The notes under the pieces were generated by a model that was given only the letters and a program-made list of their open reading frames with translations, was not told where the DNA came from and did not search any database. A program made the translations under genes and the position numbers. A stretch of DNA of 64,000 bases, taken from an uncultured Clostridia bacterium. Its GTDB lineage: Bacteria; Bacillota; Clostridia; TANB77; CAG-508. Below, one piece after another: positions 18,092 through 25,936 of this stretch (the stretch's first letter is position 1; every line of letters begins with the position of its first letter). The DNA lies in NCBI GenBank assembly GCA_947581825.1, contig CANPVP010000010.1:1-64000 (forward strand), written 5' to 3'.

Positions 18092-18153
18092 GTTACCTCC
18101 ACTTAGCATATCTATGCTGATTATTGTTTTATTTAATAGTATGAAACTGAATA

Positions 18154-18189
18154 AAAAAAAATAACTAAAGATTTGCTCTCTTTAGCTAT
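18154..18189 (-). terminator. Minus-strand terminator with no annotated gene upstream
   Basis: A 10-bp stem (18163-18172 with 18180-18189) is followed on the minus strand by nine Ts. One pair is a G-U wobble only when read as minus-strand RNA, which supports this orientation. No coding gene precedes it on that strand before agrA, so it may end a short RNA transcribed away from agrA. Confidence 0.6.
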
Positions 18190-18291
18190 TGGTGTTCAAA
18201 ATAAATTTAGTATTGCAAAAACTAATTAACCTATTAATATCTATTTTCGACTTTTAACTTGCTTTATATTTCTTTTTCAACATATTTTGCC

Positions 18292-18320
18292 TTGACAATA
18301 TTATTAAATTAGATTATATT
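18292..18320 (+). promoter_or_regulatory. Predicted sigma-A promoter of agrA-agrC
   Basis: Perfect -35 TTGACA (18292-18297) and TATATT (18315-18320) are 17 nt apart, about 90 nt before the agrA start. I could not identify clear LytTR binding repeats. The 18092-18409 gap otherwise holds only the minus-strand terminator at 18154-18189. Confidence 0.65.
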
Positions 18321-18409
18321 GTATATATTGACTGGAAATATAAGGTAATTTTCTTTATGTTTCAACTTTGTGTTTCGCCTTTATTTTCAATGGTAAAGGG
18401 GTTTTCTTT

Positions 18410-19132
18410 ATGTTGAATTTTGTTTTATGTGATGATAATCAAAATATATTATCTAAACTTGTAAAATTACTGGAAAATATTTTTATAAAACATGATTTAC
18501 AAGCTAAAATTTTATTAGCATCAACAGAACCTTCTGAAATATTGCATTTTACTAAAAATAATTCTGTTGATGTTTTGATTTTGGATATTAATTTAAAACA
18601 CCAGATTTCTGGTCTTGATTTAGCAGAAGAAATTCGTTCTTTTAATAGAAACTTATATATAATTTTTACTACAGCCCATTTAGAATATGTTATGCTTGCA
18701 TATAAAGTAAAAACTTTCGATTATCTAGTTAAACCTATTTCTTCTGAAAAGCTAGAAGAAACTATTTTAAGGCTTTTCAATGACATAGAGATTTCTTCTA
18801 ATCAGTATTTAAATATTAATGGGAAAATACTTATTAATCAGAAAAATATTTTATATATAAAAAAAGATGGTATGAAAATTATAATATGTACCCCTTCTAA
18901 GGACTATTCTGCATATAGTTCTTTTAATAAAATTGAACCTTGTCTATCAGATAACTTTGTTCGTTGTCACAAATCTTTTATTGTTAATTTAAACAATATA
19001 TTAGATATTAGCGATACAACTATTTTTTTTGCCGAAAATAATAGTTGCTCTATCGGTCCTAAATATAAAATACAATTTTTGGAGGTCTTAAAAAATGGAA
19101 ATATTACAAAACATATGGATGGCTTTAACTAG
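18410..19132 (+). CDS. agrA: AgrA-type LytTR response regulator (240 aa)
   Basis: The receiver domain (about residues 1-120) has the acidic pair CDD at 7-9, the phosphoacceptor Asp at about 59 (LILDINL) and the conserved Lys at about 108 (LVKPI). The C-terminal LytTR DNA-binding domain (about 135-235) includes ILYIKKDGMKIII and the signature FVRCHKSFIVNLNNI. I start at the ATG at 18410, with AAAGGGG 8 nt upstream. The last 38 nt overlap the histidine kinase gene, which indicates tight coupling. Together with agrB and agrD on the other strand it forms an Agr peptide quorum-sensing system. Confidence 0.9.
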   Translation: MLNFVLCDDNQNILSKLVKLLENIFIKHDLQAKILLASTEPSEILHFTKNNSVDVLILDINLKHQISGLDLAEEIRSFNRNLYIIFTTAHLEYVMLAYKVKTFDYLVKPISSEKLEETILRLFNDIEISSNQYLNINGKILINQKNILYIKKDGMKIIICTPSKDYSAYSSFNKIEPCLSDNFVRCHKSFIVNLNNILDISDTTIFFAENNSCSIGPKYKIQFLEVLKNGNITKHMDGFN

Positions 19133-20438
19133 TGAAAATGAATTGTTAGCAAAATTAATACTAATACCAATTACTTTTATTGAAATGACTATAACTATGT
19201 TACTTTTTACAACTATTCTTAATATTCAAACTACAAAATCTCAAAAGATTAAATATATTACATTAATTTCTATTTTTGCTATATTTTCTCTAAATGTTAT
19301 TCCTCAACCATATAATACTTTTGTAAATATGATTGTCTTTCCTCTTTTCATAATTATTTTATTAAAATCTACTATCTTAAAAGGTATATTCTCAGAAGTT
19401 ATCATGTTTATTACAATTGCTGTTTTAGAATCAATAATTGCTACGATAGCTAATAATGTGTTTTCTATAAATTCATTAATGATTGCTAGAATTCCTTTAT
19501 ACAGATTTGTTGTTTCTTTAATTCTATATTTTTGTATTTACGCATTATATTGGATTATTAAACATACTAAATTTAGTATAACTCTTGACGATCTCTCTTC
19601 TAAGACAAAATTATTACTTTTTATAAACTTTGCAATTGCTTCTATTATACTTGGTATACAATTCTATTTGTTATATTTTTATAGTACTTCTTTACCAGCA
19701 CTTATTATAGTTTTTAGTATATTAATGCTTATCTCTTATTTATGTATTAGTATATACAGCCTTTATAAAACTGCAAAACTTCAGGCAACGAGAAAAGATT
19801 TAGAAGAAGCTCAATTGTATAATAAAACTTTAACAATTTTGCATGATAATATTAGAGCTTTTAAACATGATTTTAATAATATTGTTCAGGCTATTGGTGG
19901 ATATATTTCTACAGAAGATTTACCAGGTTTGAAAAAGTTTTATTCAGAACTTTTAGCTGATTGTCAGAATTCTAATAATTTAAATGTTTTAAATCCTGAA
20001 GTTATTAATGATCCTGCAATATATAGTTTAATTACTTCAAAATATCATAAAGCTATATCACTTGGAATTAATGTGAAATTAGAAATATTTTTAGATTTAA
20101 CAACTTTAAATATGAAAATCTATGAATTTACTAGAATTTTTGGTATTCTTTTAGATAATGCTATTGAGGCAACTTCCGAATGTGAAAATAAAGAAATTAT
20201 TATCTGTATAAAAAAGGAGGATTCAAAAAATAGGCAATTGGCCATTGTAAAAAACACTTATAAAGATAAAAATATTGACACTGAAAAAATATATGAGAAG
20301 GGTTATTCTACAAAGCCTAATAATACTGGTCTTGGATTATGGAAAGTTCGTCAAATTTTGAAAAGCAATACCAATCTTAATTTGTATACTTCAAAAACAA
20401 ATGATTATTTTTCTCAACAATTAGAAATATATTTATAA
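19095..20438 (+). CDS. agrC: AgrC-type sensor histidine kinase (447 aa)
   Basis: Six or seven membrane helices fill residues about 18-222. The kinase half follows: the phosphoacceptor His at about 258 in FKHDFNNI, N-box LLDNAIEA with Asn at about 355, and GLGL near 412-415. This HPK10-type layout is that of AgrC, which senses the cyclic autoinducing peptide outside the cell and phosphorylates AgrA. It overlaps agrA by 38 nt. A terminator follows at once, and beyond it agrD and agrB face it on the opposite strand. Confidence 0.9.
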   Translation: MEILQNIWMALTSENELLAKLILIPITFIEMTITMLLFTTILNIQTTKSQKIKYITLISIFAIFSLNVIPQPYNTFVNMIVFPLFIIILLKSTILKGIFSEVIMFITIAVLESIIATIANNVFSINSLMIARIPLYRFVVSLILYFCIYALYWIIKHTKFSITLDDLSSKTKLLLFINFAIASIILGIQFYLLYFYSTSLPALIIVFSILMLISYLCISIYSLYKTAKLQATRKDLEEAQLYNKTLTILHDNIRAFKHDFNNIVQAIGGYISTEDLPGLKKFYSELLADCQNSNNLNVLNPEVINDPAIYSLITSKYHKAISLGINVKLEIFLDLTTLNMKIYEFTRIFGILLDNAIEATSECENKEIIICIKKEDSKNRQLAIVKNTYKDKNIDTEKIYEKGYSTKPNNTGLGLWKVRQILKSNTNLNLYTSKTNDYFSQQLEIYL

Positions 20439-20450
20439 TATTAATATAGT

Positions 20451-20488
20451 AAAAGGTGCAATAGAATACCCTCTATTGCACCTTTTTA
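20451..20488 (+). terminator. Intrinsic terminator between agrC and agrD
   Basis: A 15-bp perfect stem (20451-20465 with 20472-20486) is followed by a short T tract on the plus strand. The stem is flanked by A/T on both sides and starts right at the agrD stop codon, so it may serve both converging units. Confidence 0.8.
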
Positions 20489-20608
20489 TTAGTCTTTCTT
20501 TACTAATGTAGCTGGCATTTTTGGTTGATGAAATATTCCAAAAAACACACAAGCTGTGTTTGTTGATTTTGCATATTTTTCTGCTATTTTTGATATTAAT
20601 TTTAACAT
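20489..20608 (-). CDS. agrD: AgrD-type autoinducing peptide precursor (39 aa)
   Basis: The small ORF starts at ATG 20606-20608 after AAGGGGG. It has an amphipathic basic N-terminus (MLKLISKIAEKYAKST), the segment NTACVFFGIF with a single Cys at residue 20, and the C-terminal block HQPKMPATLVKKD. The QPKMP motif after a Cys-containing core is the signature of clostridial cyclic-lactone AgrD precursors. AgrB would cut and cyclise it through the Cys to make a thiolactone peptide; the exact ring size cannot be read from the sequence. agrB lies 79 nt upstream on the same strand. Confidence 0.9.
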   Translation of the reverse strand: MLKLISKIAEKYAKSTNTACVFFGIFHQPKMPATLVKKD

Positions 20609-20687
20609 ATTAAATTTCCCCCTTGAAAAATGATATCTATATAAACTAAAAGCACTAACCGGTACTAACTTTTAGTATATATCTTTA

Positions 20688-21311
20688 TTAAACTTTTACT
20701 TGTTTATTTAAATATATTTCATATCCATATTTATTTTTTGTTATTTTGTATGCAAATCTTGTTATCATTAGAGTTTGTATTAAACTTCCATATAGTAATA
20801 TATTAGATATTTCTGTATTTTTTATTATAAAAGATAATGTTATTGAAATTATTAATACTATATATGATAAATTTCTTTTTCGCTTTCTTTCTTTTTTTCT
20901 AAGTATTGGCACATTTTCTGTATCTGCTGGAGCATATAATGTTATCATTATAAATCCAAATAATAATAATAATATGCTATAGATTATTTTTATATTTATT
21001 GGCATTATTATGTGTTTTGCTAGCATTGCTGTTCCACAATACATTGATGTTGTTCCTATTATGCATCCTATGTGTGTGTGCAAGTGAAATCCTCCTGATA
21101 CCATTCTATATGGCAAAATTAACAAAAATGATAATATTGTAAGTTTTCCTATTCCTAATAAAAAGCCTATTGCTATAAGAATAAATATTTTAGGTATTTC
21201 ACCTATTATTAATTGTAATCCATAATTAATTATTTCTGCTCTTTCTTCATTTATTTCTGGATCTTTGGCTCTTATTTTATTGGTTATAAACATACAAATT
21301 TCATCTACCAT
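20688..21311 (-). CDS. agrB: AgrB-type accessory gene regulator protease (207 aa)
   Basis: AgrB is the membrane protease that processes AgrD. The catalytic pair is visible in YRMVSGGFHLHTHIGC: His at about 76 and Cys at about 83, the same spacing as the staphylococcal enzyme. Four or more hydrophobic helices surround it, with a basic loop RKKERKRKRN. GGGAGAAG precedes the ATG. The agrB-agrD unit is transcribed toward agrC, whereas in the usual agr locus all four genes are co-directional. The promoter was not clear. Confidence 0.92.
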   Translation of the reverse strand: MVDEICMFITNKIRAKDPEINEERAEIINYGLQLIIGEIPKIFILIAIGFLLGIGKLTILSFLLILPYRMVSGGFHLHTHIGCIIGTTSMYCGTAMLAKHIIMPINIKIIYSILLLLFGFIMITLYAPADTENVPILRKKERKRKRNLSYIVLIISITLSFIIKNTEISNILLYGSLIQTLMITRFAYKITKNKYGYEIYLNKQVKV

Positions 21312-21370
21312 ATTTCTTCTCCCTTTGCATTTTTATTTTCACATACTTTTTATCAAAAAAATTTTTTTAT

Positions 21371-21411
21371 ATACAAAAAGTCGAATTTCAAATATGAATT
21401 TTCGACTTTTT
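21371..21411 (-). terminator. Terminator downstream of the pseudouridine synthase gene
   Basis: An 11-bp stem (21375-21385 with 21401-21411) has a loop that can pair further (TTCA with TGAA). On the minus strand the right arm ends in TTTTT. It lies between the pseudouridine synthase stop and agrB. Confidence 0.65.
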
Positions 21412-21466
21412 TCGACTTTTTCTATTTTAAATTTTTTCATATAATGTTTTATTTGTTTCGTAAAAT

Positions 21467-22150
21467 TTATATTTCTTCCTTTAATATACTCCATGTTCCA
21501 TTTAATTCTGGTAATACTTCAAATGTCATTTCTTTCTTGGTTATTGGATGGTTTATTGTTAGTTTGTATGCCCATAATGCTATTTGTTTTCCCTTACCTC
21601 TTGTTCCATATTTTTGATCCCCATAAATACTGTGTTTTCTAGATGCGAATTGTACTCTTATTTGATGATGTCTTCCTGTATGTAAGTTAACTTTAACTGC
21701 TGATAAGTTTATATCTTCTCTATATTTTAATACTTCATATTCAAGTTCTGCATATTTTGCATTTTTCGTATTTTCGTCTACTACCTTGCTTAGATTATTT
21801 CTTTCATTTTTTAATAAATAATCTTTCATTATTCCTTTTTCTTTTTCGAACTTTCCATCAACAACTACTAAATATTCTTTTCTAAAAACTTTCTCTCTTA
21901 CTTGTTCACTTAATCTTGCTGCAGCTTTTGATGTTTTTGCGAATACCATACCCCCCCCAACTGGTCTGTCTAATCTATGAATAAGTCCTAAATAAACATT
22001 TCCCGGTTTGTTGTATTTTTCTTTTATATAGTCTTTTATGATTGTTAGCATGTCTGTGTCGTTTGTCTTGTCTCCTTGTGATGGAATATTTGGTTGTTTT
22101 TCTACTACTATTATGTGATTGTCTTCGTATATTACGTTTAATTTTTTCAT
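21467..22150 (-). CDS. RluA/RluD-family pseudouridine synthase (227 aa)
   Basis: The catalytic motif HRLDRPVGGGMVFAKTSKAA carries the Asp that attacks uridine, and HTGRHHQIRVQFA and HSIYGDQKYG are the later family blocks. There is no N-terminal S4 domain, so it is the short RluA/RluC-like form (227 aa) that modifies rRNA or tRNA; the exact target cannot be assigned. I start at the ATG at 22148-22150, with GGAGG 5 nt upstream. A run of eight Gs lies within the catalytic motif region (about 21950-21960) but the frame is intact. Confidence 0.85.
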   Translation of the reverse strand: MKKLNVIYEDNHIIVVEKQPNIPSQGDKTNDTDMLTIIKDYIKEKYNKPGNVYLGLIHRLDRPVGGGMVFAKTSKAAARLSEQVREKVFRKEYLVVVDGKFEKEKGIMKDYLLKNERNNLSKVVDENTKNAKYAELEYEVLKYREDINLSAVKVNLHTGRHHQIRVQFASRKHSIYGDQKYGTRGKGKQIALWAYKLTINHPITKKEMTFEVLPELNGTWSILKEEI

Positions 22151-22167
22151 TTTTCCCTCCATTGTTG

Positions 22168-22276
22168 AAAAATAATTGCGTTTTGGCGTTGTTAAACTGC
22201 GCTGCGAAAATCCTCGGAGTACACATGTACGCCTCCGGTTTTCTTGCTTGTTTGCCTAGCCAAATCCACAATTCTT
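22168..22276. repeat. ~110-nt palindromic intergenic repeat, copy 1
   Basis: The element runs from AATAATTGCGTTTTGGCG to CCAAATCCACAATTCTTTT. Its ends form an imperfect inverted repeat. The second copy at 30096-30209 has the same orientation; the inner CGCCTCCGGTTTTC is shared and the centre differs. No ORF is likely in it. Confidence 0.85.
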
Positions 22277-22314
22277 TTCCAACTTATTTTCTATTTTTTT
22301 CTAAACAATTCGCT

Positions 22315-23172
22315 CTAACTTTCCCAACGTCCAAAAATTCCACAAGGAAGTACTAAATTAGAATTTTTCATTGGAAGCCCAATTTCTCCAGATGAAAAAT
22401 ATTTATCGCTTTTTATATTCATTTTTAATATATTTTCTAATACTATACTTGATGTTCCTGTTGTATAAGAGTTTATCAAAAAGAATAATGGATTGTCTGA
22501 TAATACTTTAGTACATAATTGTACTAAGTTGTAGATATTTTCTTCAAATTGCCATACTTCTCCATTTGCTCCTCTTCCATATGATGGTGGATCCATTATT
22601 ATGGCATCATATTTATTGCCTCTTCTTATTTCTCTTTCTACAAATTTAACTACATCATCTACTATATATCTAACAGGTGCTTTTTCTAAACCTGATGAAT
22701 TTACATTTTCTTTTGCCCATGCTACCATTCCTTTTGAACTATCTACATGGCACACACTAGCACCTGCGGAAAGACATGCAACTGTTGCTCCTCCTGTATA
22801 TGCAAATAAATTTAAAACTTTAATTGGTCTTTTTGCATTTTTTATCTTGTCCATCATCCAATCCCAATTAACTGCTTGTTCTGGAAACAAACCTGTGTGT
22901 TTAAATCCCATTGGTTTTATATTAAAAGTTAGATTTTTATATTTTATCTGCCAATTTTCAGGAATTCTTTTATTATATTGCCATCCTCCTCCGCCATTTT
23001 TGCTTCTATTGTATCTAGCATCTGCTTTTTTCCATTTTTCTTCGAAACTTTTTTCTTTCCATATAATTTGTGGGTCTGGTCTAATTAAAGTTATATTTCC
23101 CCATCTTTCTAATTTTTCGCCATTTGCCATGTCTATTATTTCATAATCTTTCCAATTTTTTGCTATATTCAT
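22315..23172 (-). CDS. Class I SAM-dependent methyltransferase (285 aa)
   Basis: The Rossmann-type SAM domain is visible: KVLNLFAYTGGATVACLSAG binds SAM, VCHVDSSKGMVAWAKEN is the second strand, and MDPPSYGRG is the catalytic loop of N- or C5-type nucleic acid methyltransferases. FKHTGLFPEQAVNWDWM resembles RlmI/RlmK-like enzymes, but there is no PUA domain. It probably methylates RNA; the substrate is unknown. The gene reads through a normal frame. AAGGAATG lies just before the ATG. Confidence 0.8.
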   Translation of the reverse strand: MNIAKNWKDYEIIDMANGEKLERWGNITLIRPDPQIIWKEKSFEEKWKKADARYNRSKNGGGGWQYNKRIPENWQIKYKNLTFNIKPMGFKHTGLFPEQAVNWDWMMDKIKNAKRPIKVLNLFAYTGGATVACLSAGASVCHVDSSKGMVAWAKENVNSSGLEKAPVRYIVDDVVKFVEREIRRGNKYDAIIMDPPSYGRGANGEVWQFEENIYNLVQLCTKVLSDNPLFFLINSYTTGTSSIVLENILKMNIKSDKYFSSGEIGLPMKNSNLVLPCGIFGRWES

Positions 23173-23205
23173 CTATTATTACATTCCTTCCATTTTATTT
23201 AGAAT

Positions 23206-23424
23206 TTATTTTATTAGACTTCCTGCAATAGAAAAGAATTTAAATGTTAAATATATTTCTATTGCTCCAATTATCGTACTTAGAATTGTTAGAGAAAATA
23301 TTAATTTATTTTTTCTAACATATTCTATAATTTTGCTTTCAAATTTTCTTTTTGTTTTATATACAATCTTGTCACTTTCCTCATCATATTTTATATAAAA
23401 CACTTCATCATTAGTTATATTCAT
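23206..23424 (-). CDS. Small single-pass membrane protein of unknown function (72 aa)
   Basis: I do not recognise this protein. It has a charged N-terminal half (EVFYIKYDEESDKIVYKTKR) and a hydrophobic segment at about residues 40-65 (LIFSLTILSTIIGAIEIYLT). AGGAGG is 6 nt before the ATG, so translation is likely. It lies 33 nt upstream of the methyltransferase and may be co-transcribed with it. Confidence 0.6.
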   Translation of the reverse strand: MNITNDEVFYIKYDEESDKIVYKTKRKFESKIIEYVRKNKLIFSLTILSTIIGAIEIYLTFKFFSIAGSLIK

Positions 23425-23490
23425 ATATTTCCTCCTTAGAATACTCTTTATTAATATATATTCTAAGGCTTAAATTATATGCTATTATTA

Positions 23491-23719
23491 GGATATATTT
23501 TACTATAATCGTATGATTTCTTTCAACATATTTCGTTTTTATATTTATTTTCAGGACTTTTTCGGGCGTTCACTGAACGCCCCTACATTTTTATACTATA
23601 TCATAGGATATATTTTTCTGTAATCATATGATTTTTTCAACATATCTCGTTTTTATATTTATTTTTAGGACTTTTTCGGGCGTTCACTGAACGCCCCTAC
23701 ATTTTTATAATGTATCATA
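23491..23719. repeat. Tandem pair of ~114-nt repeats with a GGGCG palindrome
   Basis: Copies at 23491-23605 and 23606-23719 each start with GGATATATTT and contain the palindrome CGGGCGTTCACTGAACGCCC followed by CTACA. A third copy begins (GGATATAT, 23720) and stops at the uvrC end. This fills the 23425-23726 gap, which has no gene. Confidence 0.9.
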
Positions 23720-23726
23720 GGATATA

Positions 23727-25514
23727 TTATTTTAGTTGTTCTTTTATCTTCTTTGCTAGTTCTTTTGTTATTCCATCTATCTTAGAAATTTCTTCAATAT
23801 CCGCTTCTCTAATCTTACTAACGCTTCCAAAAGTCTTTAGCAATTCTTGCTTTCTTTTTTCTCCTATTCCTTTTATATCATCTAATTCTGATTTATTTAT
23901 TGCTTTATCTCTTAACATTCTATGATATCCTATTGCTGTGTCATGTACTGCATCCTGAAAGTTTGTTATAGCATTCATTAAATCTTCTGATAACCTATAT
24001 TCTTCTCTTTGCTCATTTATTAGAGCTCTCGTTCTATGCTTATCATTTTTTACCATTCCATAAATTGGTATATTTACATTGCATTCTGCACATGCTCTAA
24101 TCGCTGCTCTTATTTGTGTTATTCCTCCATCTACAAATATTAAATCTGGTAATTTTCCAAACCCTCCATTAGGATTTTCTATTGAATTTTTTATTCTTCT
24201 CGTTATAACTTCTTCCATACACCTTGGATCATCTTGTCCTATTACTGTTTTAATTTTAAATCTTCTAGATAACTTCCTGTTTACTTTTCCATCTTGCATA
24301 ACGCACATTCCTGCAACAAGAAATTCTCCTGATATATTTGAAATATCAAAACATTCTATTTTTCTTGGTGATTCTTTTAAGTTTAATATTTCTTTTAATT
24401 CTAATACTATATCATATTTATTTTTTGATTTGTTTTCTAAGGTTATTAAAGCATTATTTTCCGCCATTTCTATAAATCTCAGTTTTTCACCTTTTTTTGG
24501 TGTTCTTAGTTCTACTTTCTTATTTGCCTTTTCTGATAATAATTCTTCTAAGATTTCTTTATCTTCTATTTCTTCTCTTAACATTATTTTACTTGGTATA
24601 TTTTGATTATCCATATAATATTGTTTTACAAATGATGATAAAATTTCCTTTTCTTCTGTTTCATCTATGGCTTCGTAAAAATAGTGTTCTCTTCCTATCA
24701 TTTTACTTTGCCTTACAAAAAATACTTCTATGCATATTAAAATATCTTTTCGTGCAATTCCTATTACATCAATTTGGTTTTCATTTATATTTGATACTTT
24801 TTGCTTTTGTGAAATATTCTCTATTGCTATTTTTTTGTCCCTTAAAAAAGCGGCTTTCTCATATTCTTGTTTTGATGCTGCTTCTTTAATTTCTTGTTCT
24901 ATTTCTTTTATTATTGGCTCTGTCTTTCCCTCTAATAGCATCATAATTTGATCTATTTGCTTTCTATATTCTTCTTTAGATACTTTATTTTGGCAAGGCC
25001 CTAAGCATCTATCTATATGATAGTTCAAACAAACTCTTTTATTTGATTTAAAATTTTTACACTGTCTTATTTTAAATTTGTTTTTTATAAAATCTACCAT
25101 TTCCTTTGCACTACCCGAATTTGCATATGGTCCAAAATATTTTGCCCCATCATTTTGCATTTTTCTAGTTATGTACACACCTGGATAATCTTCTTTTATG
25201 TTTACTTTTATATATGGATATGTTTTATCATCTTTTAATAAAACATTAAACTTAGGTCTATTTTTTTTGATAAGATTACATTCTAGAATTAAAGCCTCTG
25301 CCTCATTATCTGTTACTATATATTCAAAATGGTCTATTAATGAAACCATGTTTTCTATTCTCTTTGTTTTATTAGTTTTTCTAAAATATTGCCTAACCCT
25401 ATTTTTCAAAGATATAGCCTTTCCAACATATATAATTTTATCATCTTTATCTCTCATTATATACACACCAGGTTTACCTGGTAGTTTTTTTAGCTCTTCT
25501 TCTATATTAAACAT
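23727..25514 (-). CDS. uvrC: Excinuclease ABC subunit C
   Basis: UvrC makes both incisions in nucleotide excision repair. The GIY-YIG domain is at the N-terminus (GVYIMRDKDDKIIYVGKA), then a cysteine-bearing region and the UVR motif (about residues 200-235). The RNase H-like nuclease domain has CFDISNISGEFLVAGMCVM, and the C-terminal helix-hairpin-helix pair has LDDIKGIGEKRKQELL and ISKIDGITKELAKKI. Length (595 aa) is normal. It is a single-gene unit on the minus strand, divergent from glmS. Confidence 0.97.
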   Translation of the reverse strand: MFNIEEELKKLPGKPGVYIMRDKDDKIIYVGKAISLKNRVRQYFRKTNKTKRIENMVSLIDHFEYIVTDNEAEALILECNLIKKNRPKFNVLLKDDKTYPYIKVNIKEDYPGVYITRKMQNDGAKYFGPYANSGSAKEMVDFIKNKFKIRQCKNFKSNKRVCLNYHIDRCLGPCQNKVSKEEYRKQIDQIMMLLEGKTEPIIKEIEQEIKEAASKQEYEKAAFLRDKKIAIENISQKQKVSNINENQIDVIGIARKDILICIEVFFVRQSKMIGREHYFYEAIDETEEKEILSSFVKQYYMDNQNIPSKIMLREEIEDKEILEELLSEKANKKVELRTPKKGEKLRFIEMAENNALITLENKSKNKYDIVLELKEILNLKESPRKIECFDISNISGEFLVAGMCVMQDGKVNRKLSRRFKIKTVIGQDDPRCMEEVITRRIKNSIENPNGGFGKLPDLIFVDGGITQIRAAIRACAECNVNIPIYGMVKNDKHRTRALINEQREEYRLSEDLMNAITNFQDAVHDTAIGYHRMLRDKAINKSELDDIKGIGEKRKQELLKTFGSVSKIREADIEEISKIDGITKELAKKIKEQLK

Positions 25515-25649
25515 CTTTTCCCCACTCTTTATTTTTTTACTATTTTATCACATTTTATTGATTATTCCAATAGATAAAACCTTAGATTATTCTAATAAAA
25601 GTATTATTATATATTTTTATCACCTAAATTGTTATTTCTTGCTTAGGAC

Positions 25650-25678
25650 TTGCTACTTTTTTAAATTTAGTGTAATAT
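25650..25678 (+). promoter_or_regulatory. Predicted sigma-A promoter of glmS
   Basis: TTGCTA (25650-25655) and TAATAT (25673-25678) are 17 nt apart, about 65 nt before the ribozyme core. Confidence 0.5.
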
Positions 25679-25746
25679 ACTATTATTGATGAAAACTTGT
25701 AAAATAGAATTTTATTATGAAAGGAGATTTTATTTTTAATTAATAT

Positions 25747-25890
25747 AGCGCCAGGACAATACTTCATCATATTGTTGACGAGGGTAGAACTTATCGAAAA
25801 ACTCGGCGGATGGTTCTATGGCATGGTTACTGCCAAAAATATTAGCAAAAAATAGTAGTAATATTATAACAAATCTAATAGGGTAACCTT
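25747..25890 (+). ncRNA. glmS ribozyme (glucosamine-6-phosphate-activated riboswitch)
   Basis: The leader holds the conserved glmS core: AGCGCC at 25747-25752 (cleavage expected between the A and G), then GTTGACGAGGGTAGAAC, TTATCGA and ACTCGGCGGATGGTTCTA. A distal stem is formed by GGTTAC (about 25826) and GTAACC (about 25883). It ends about 45 nt before the glmS start. When glucosamine-6-phosphate is abundant the RNA cuts itself and the message is degraded. Confidence 0.93.
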
Positions 25891-25936
25891 TATTTTACAT
25901 GCTTTTTATTTATTTATAATTTTAGGAGGATTTTTT

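Noticed and set aside
18270-18300. Nine-codon minus-strand ORF (MLKKKYKAS) near the agrA promoter
   Set aside because: Too short to support, and the upstream AAGG is weak; it may still lie inside the putative small RNA.
21948-21962. C8 run in the pseudouridine synthase gene as a possible frameshift
   Set aside because: The reading frame is intact and the motif HRLDRPVGG continues normally into MVFAKTSKAA.
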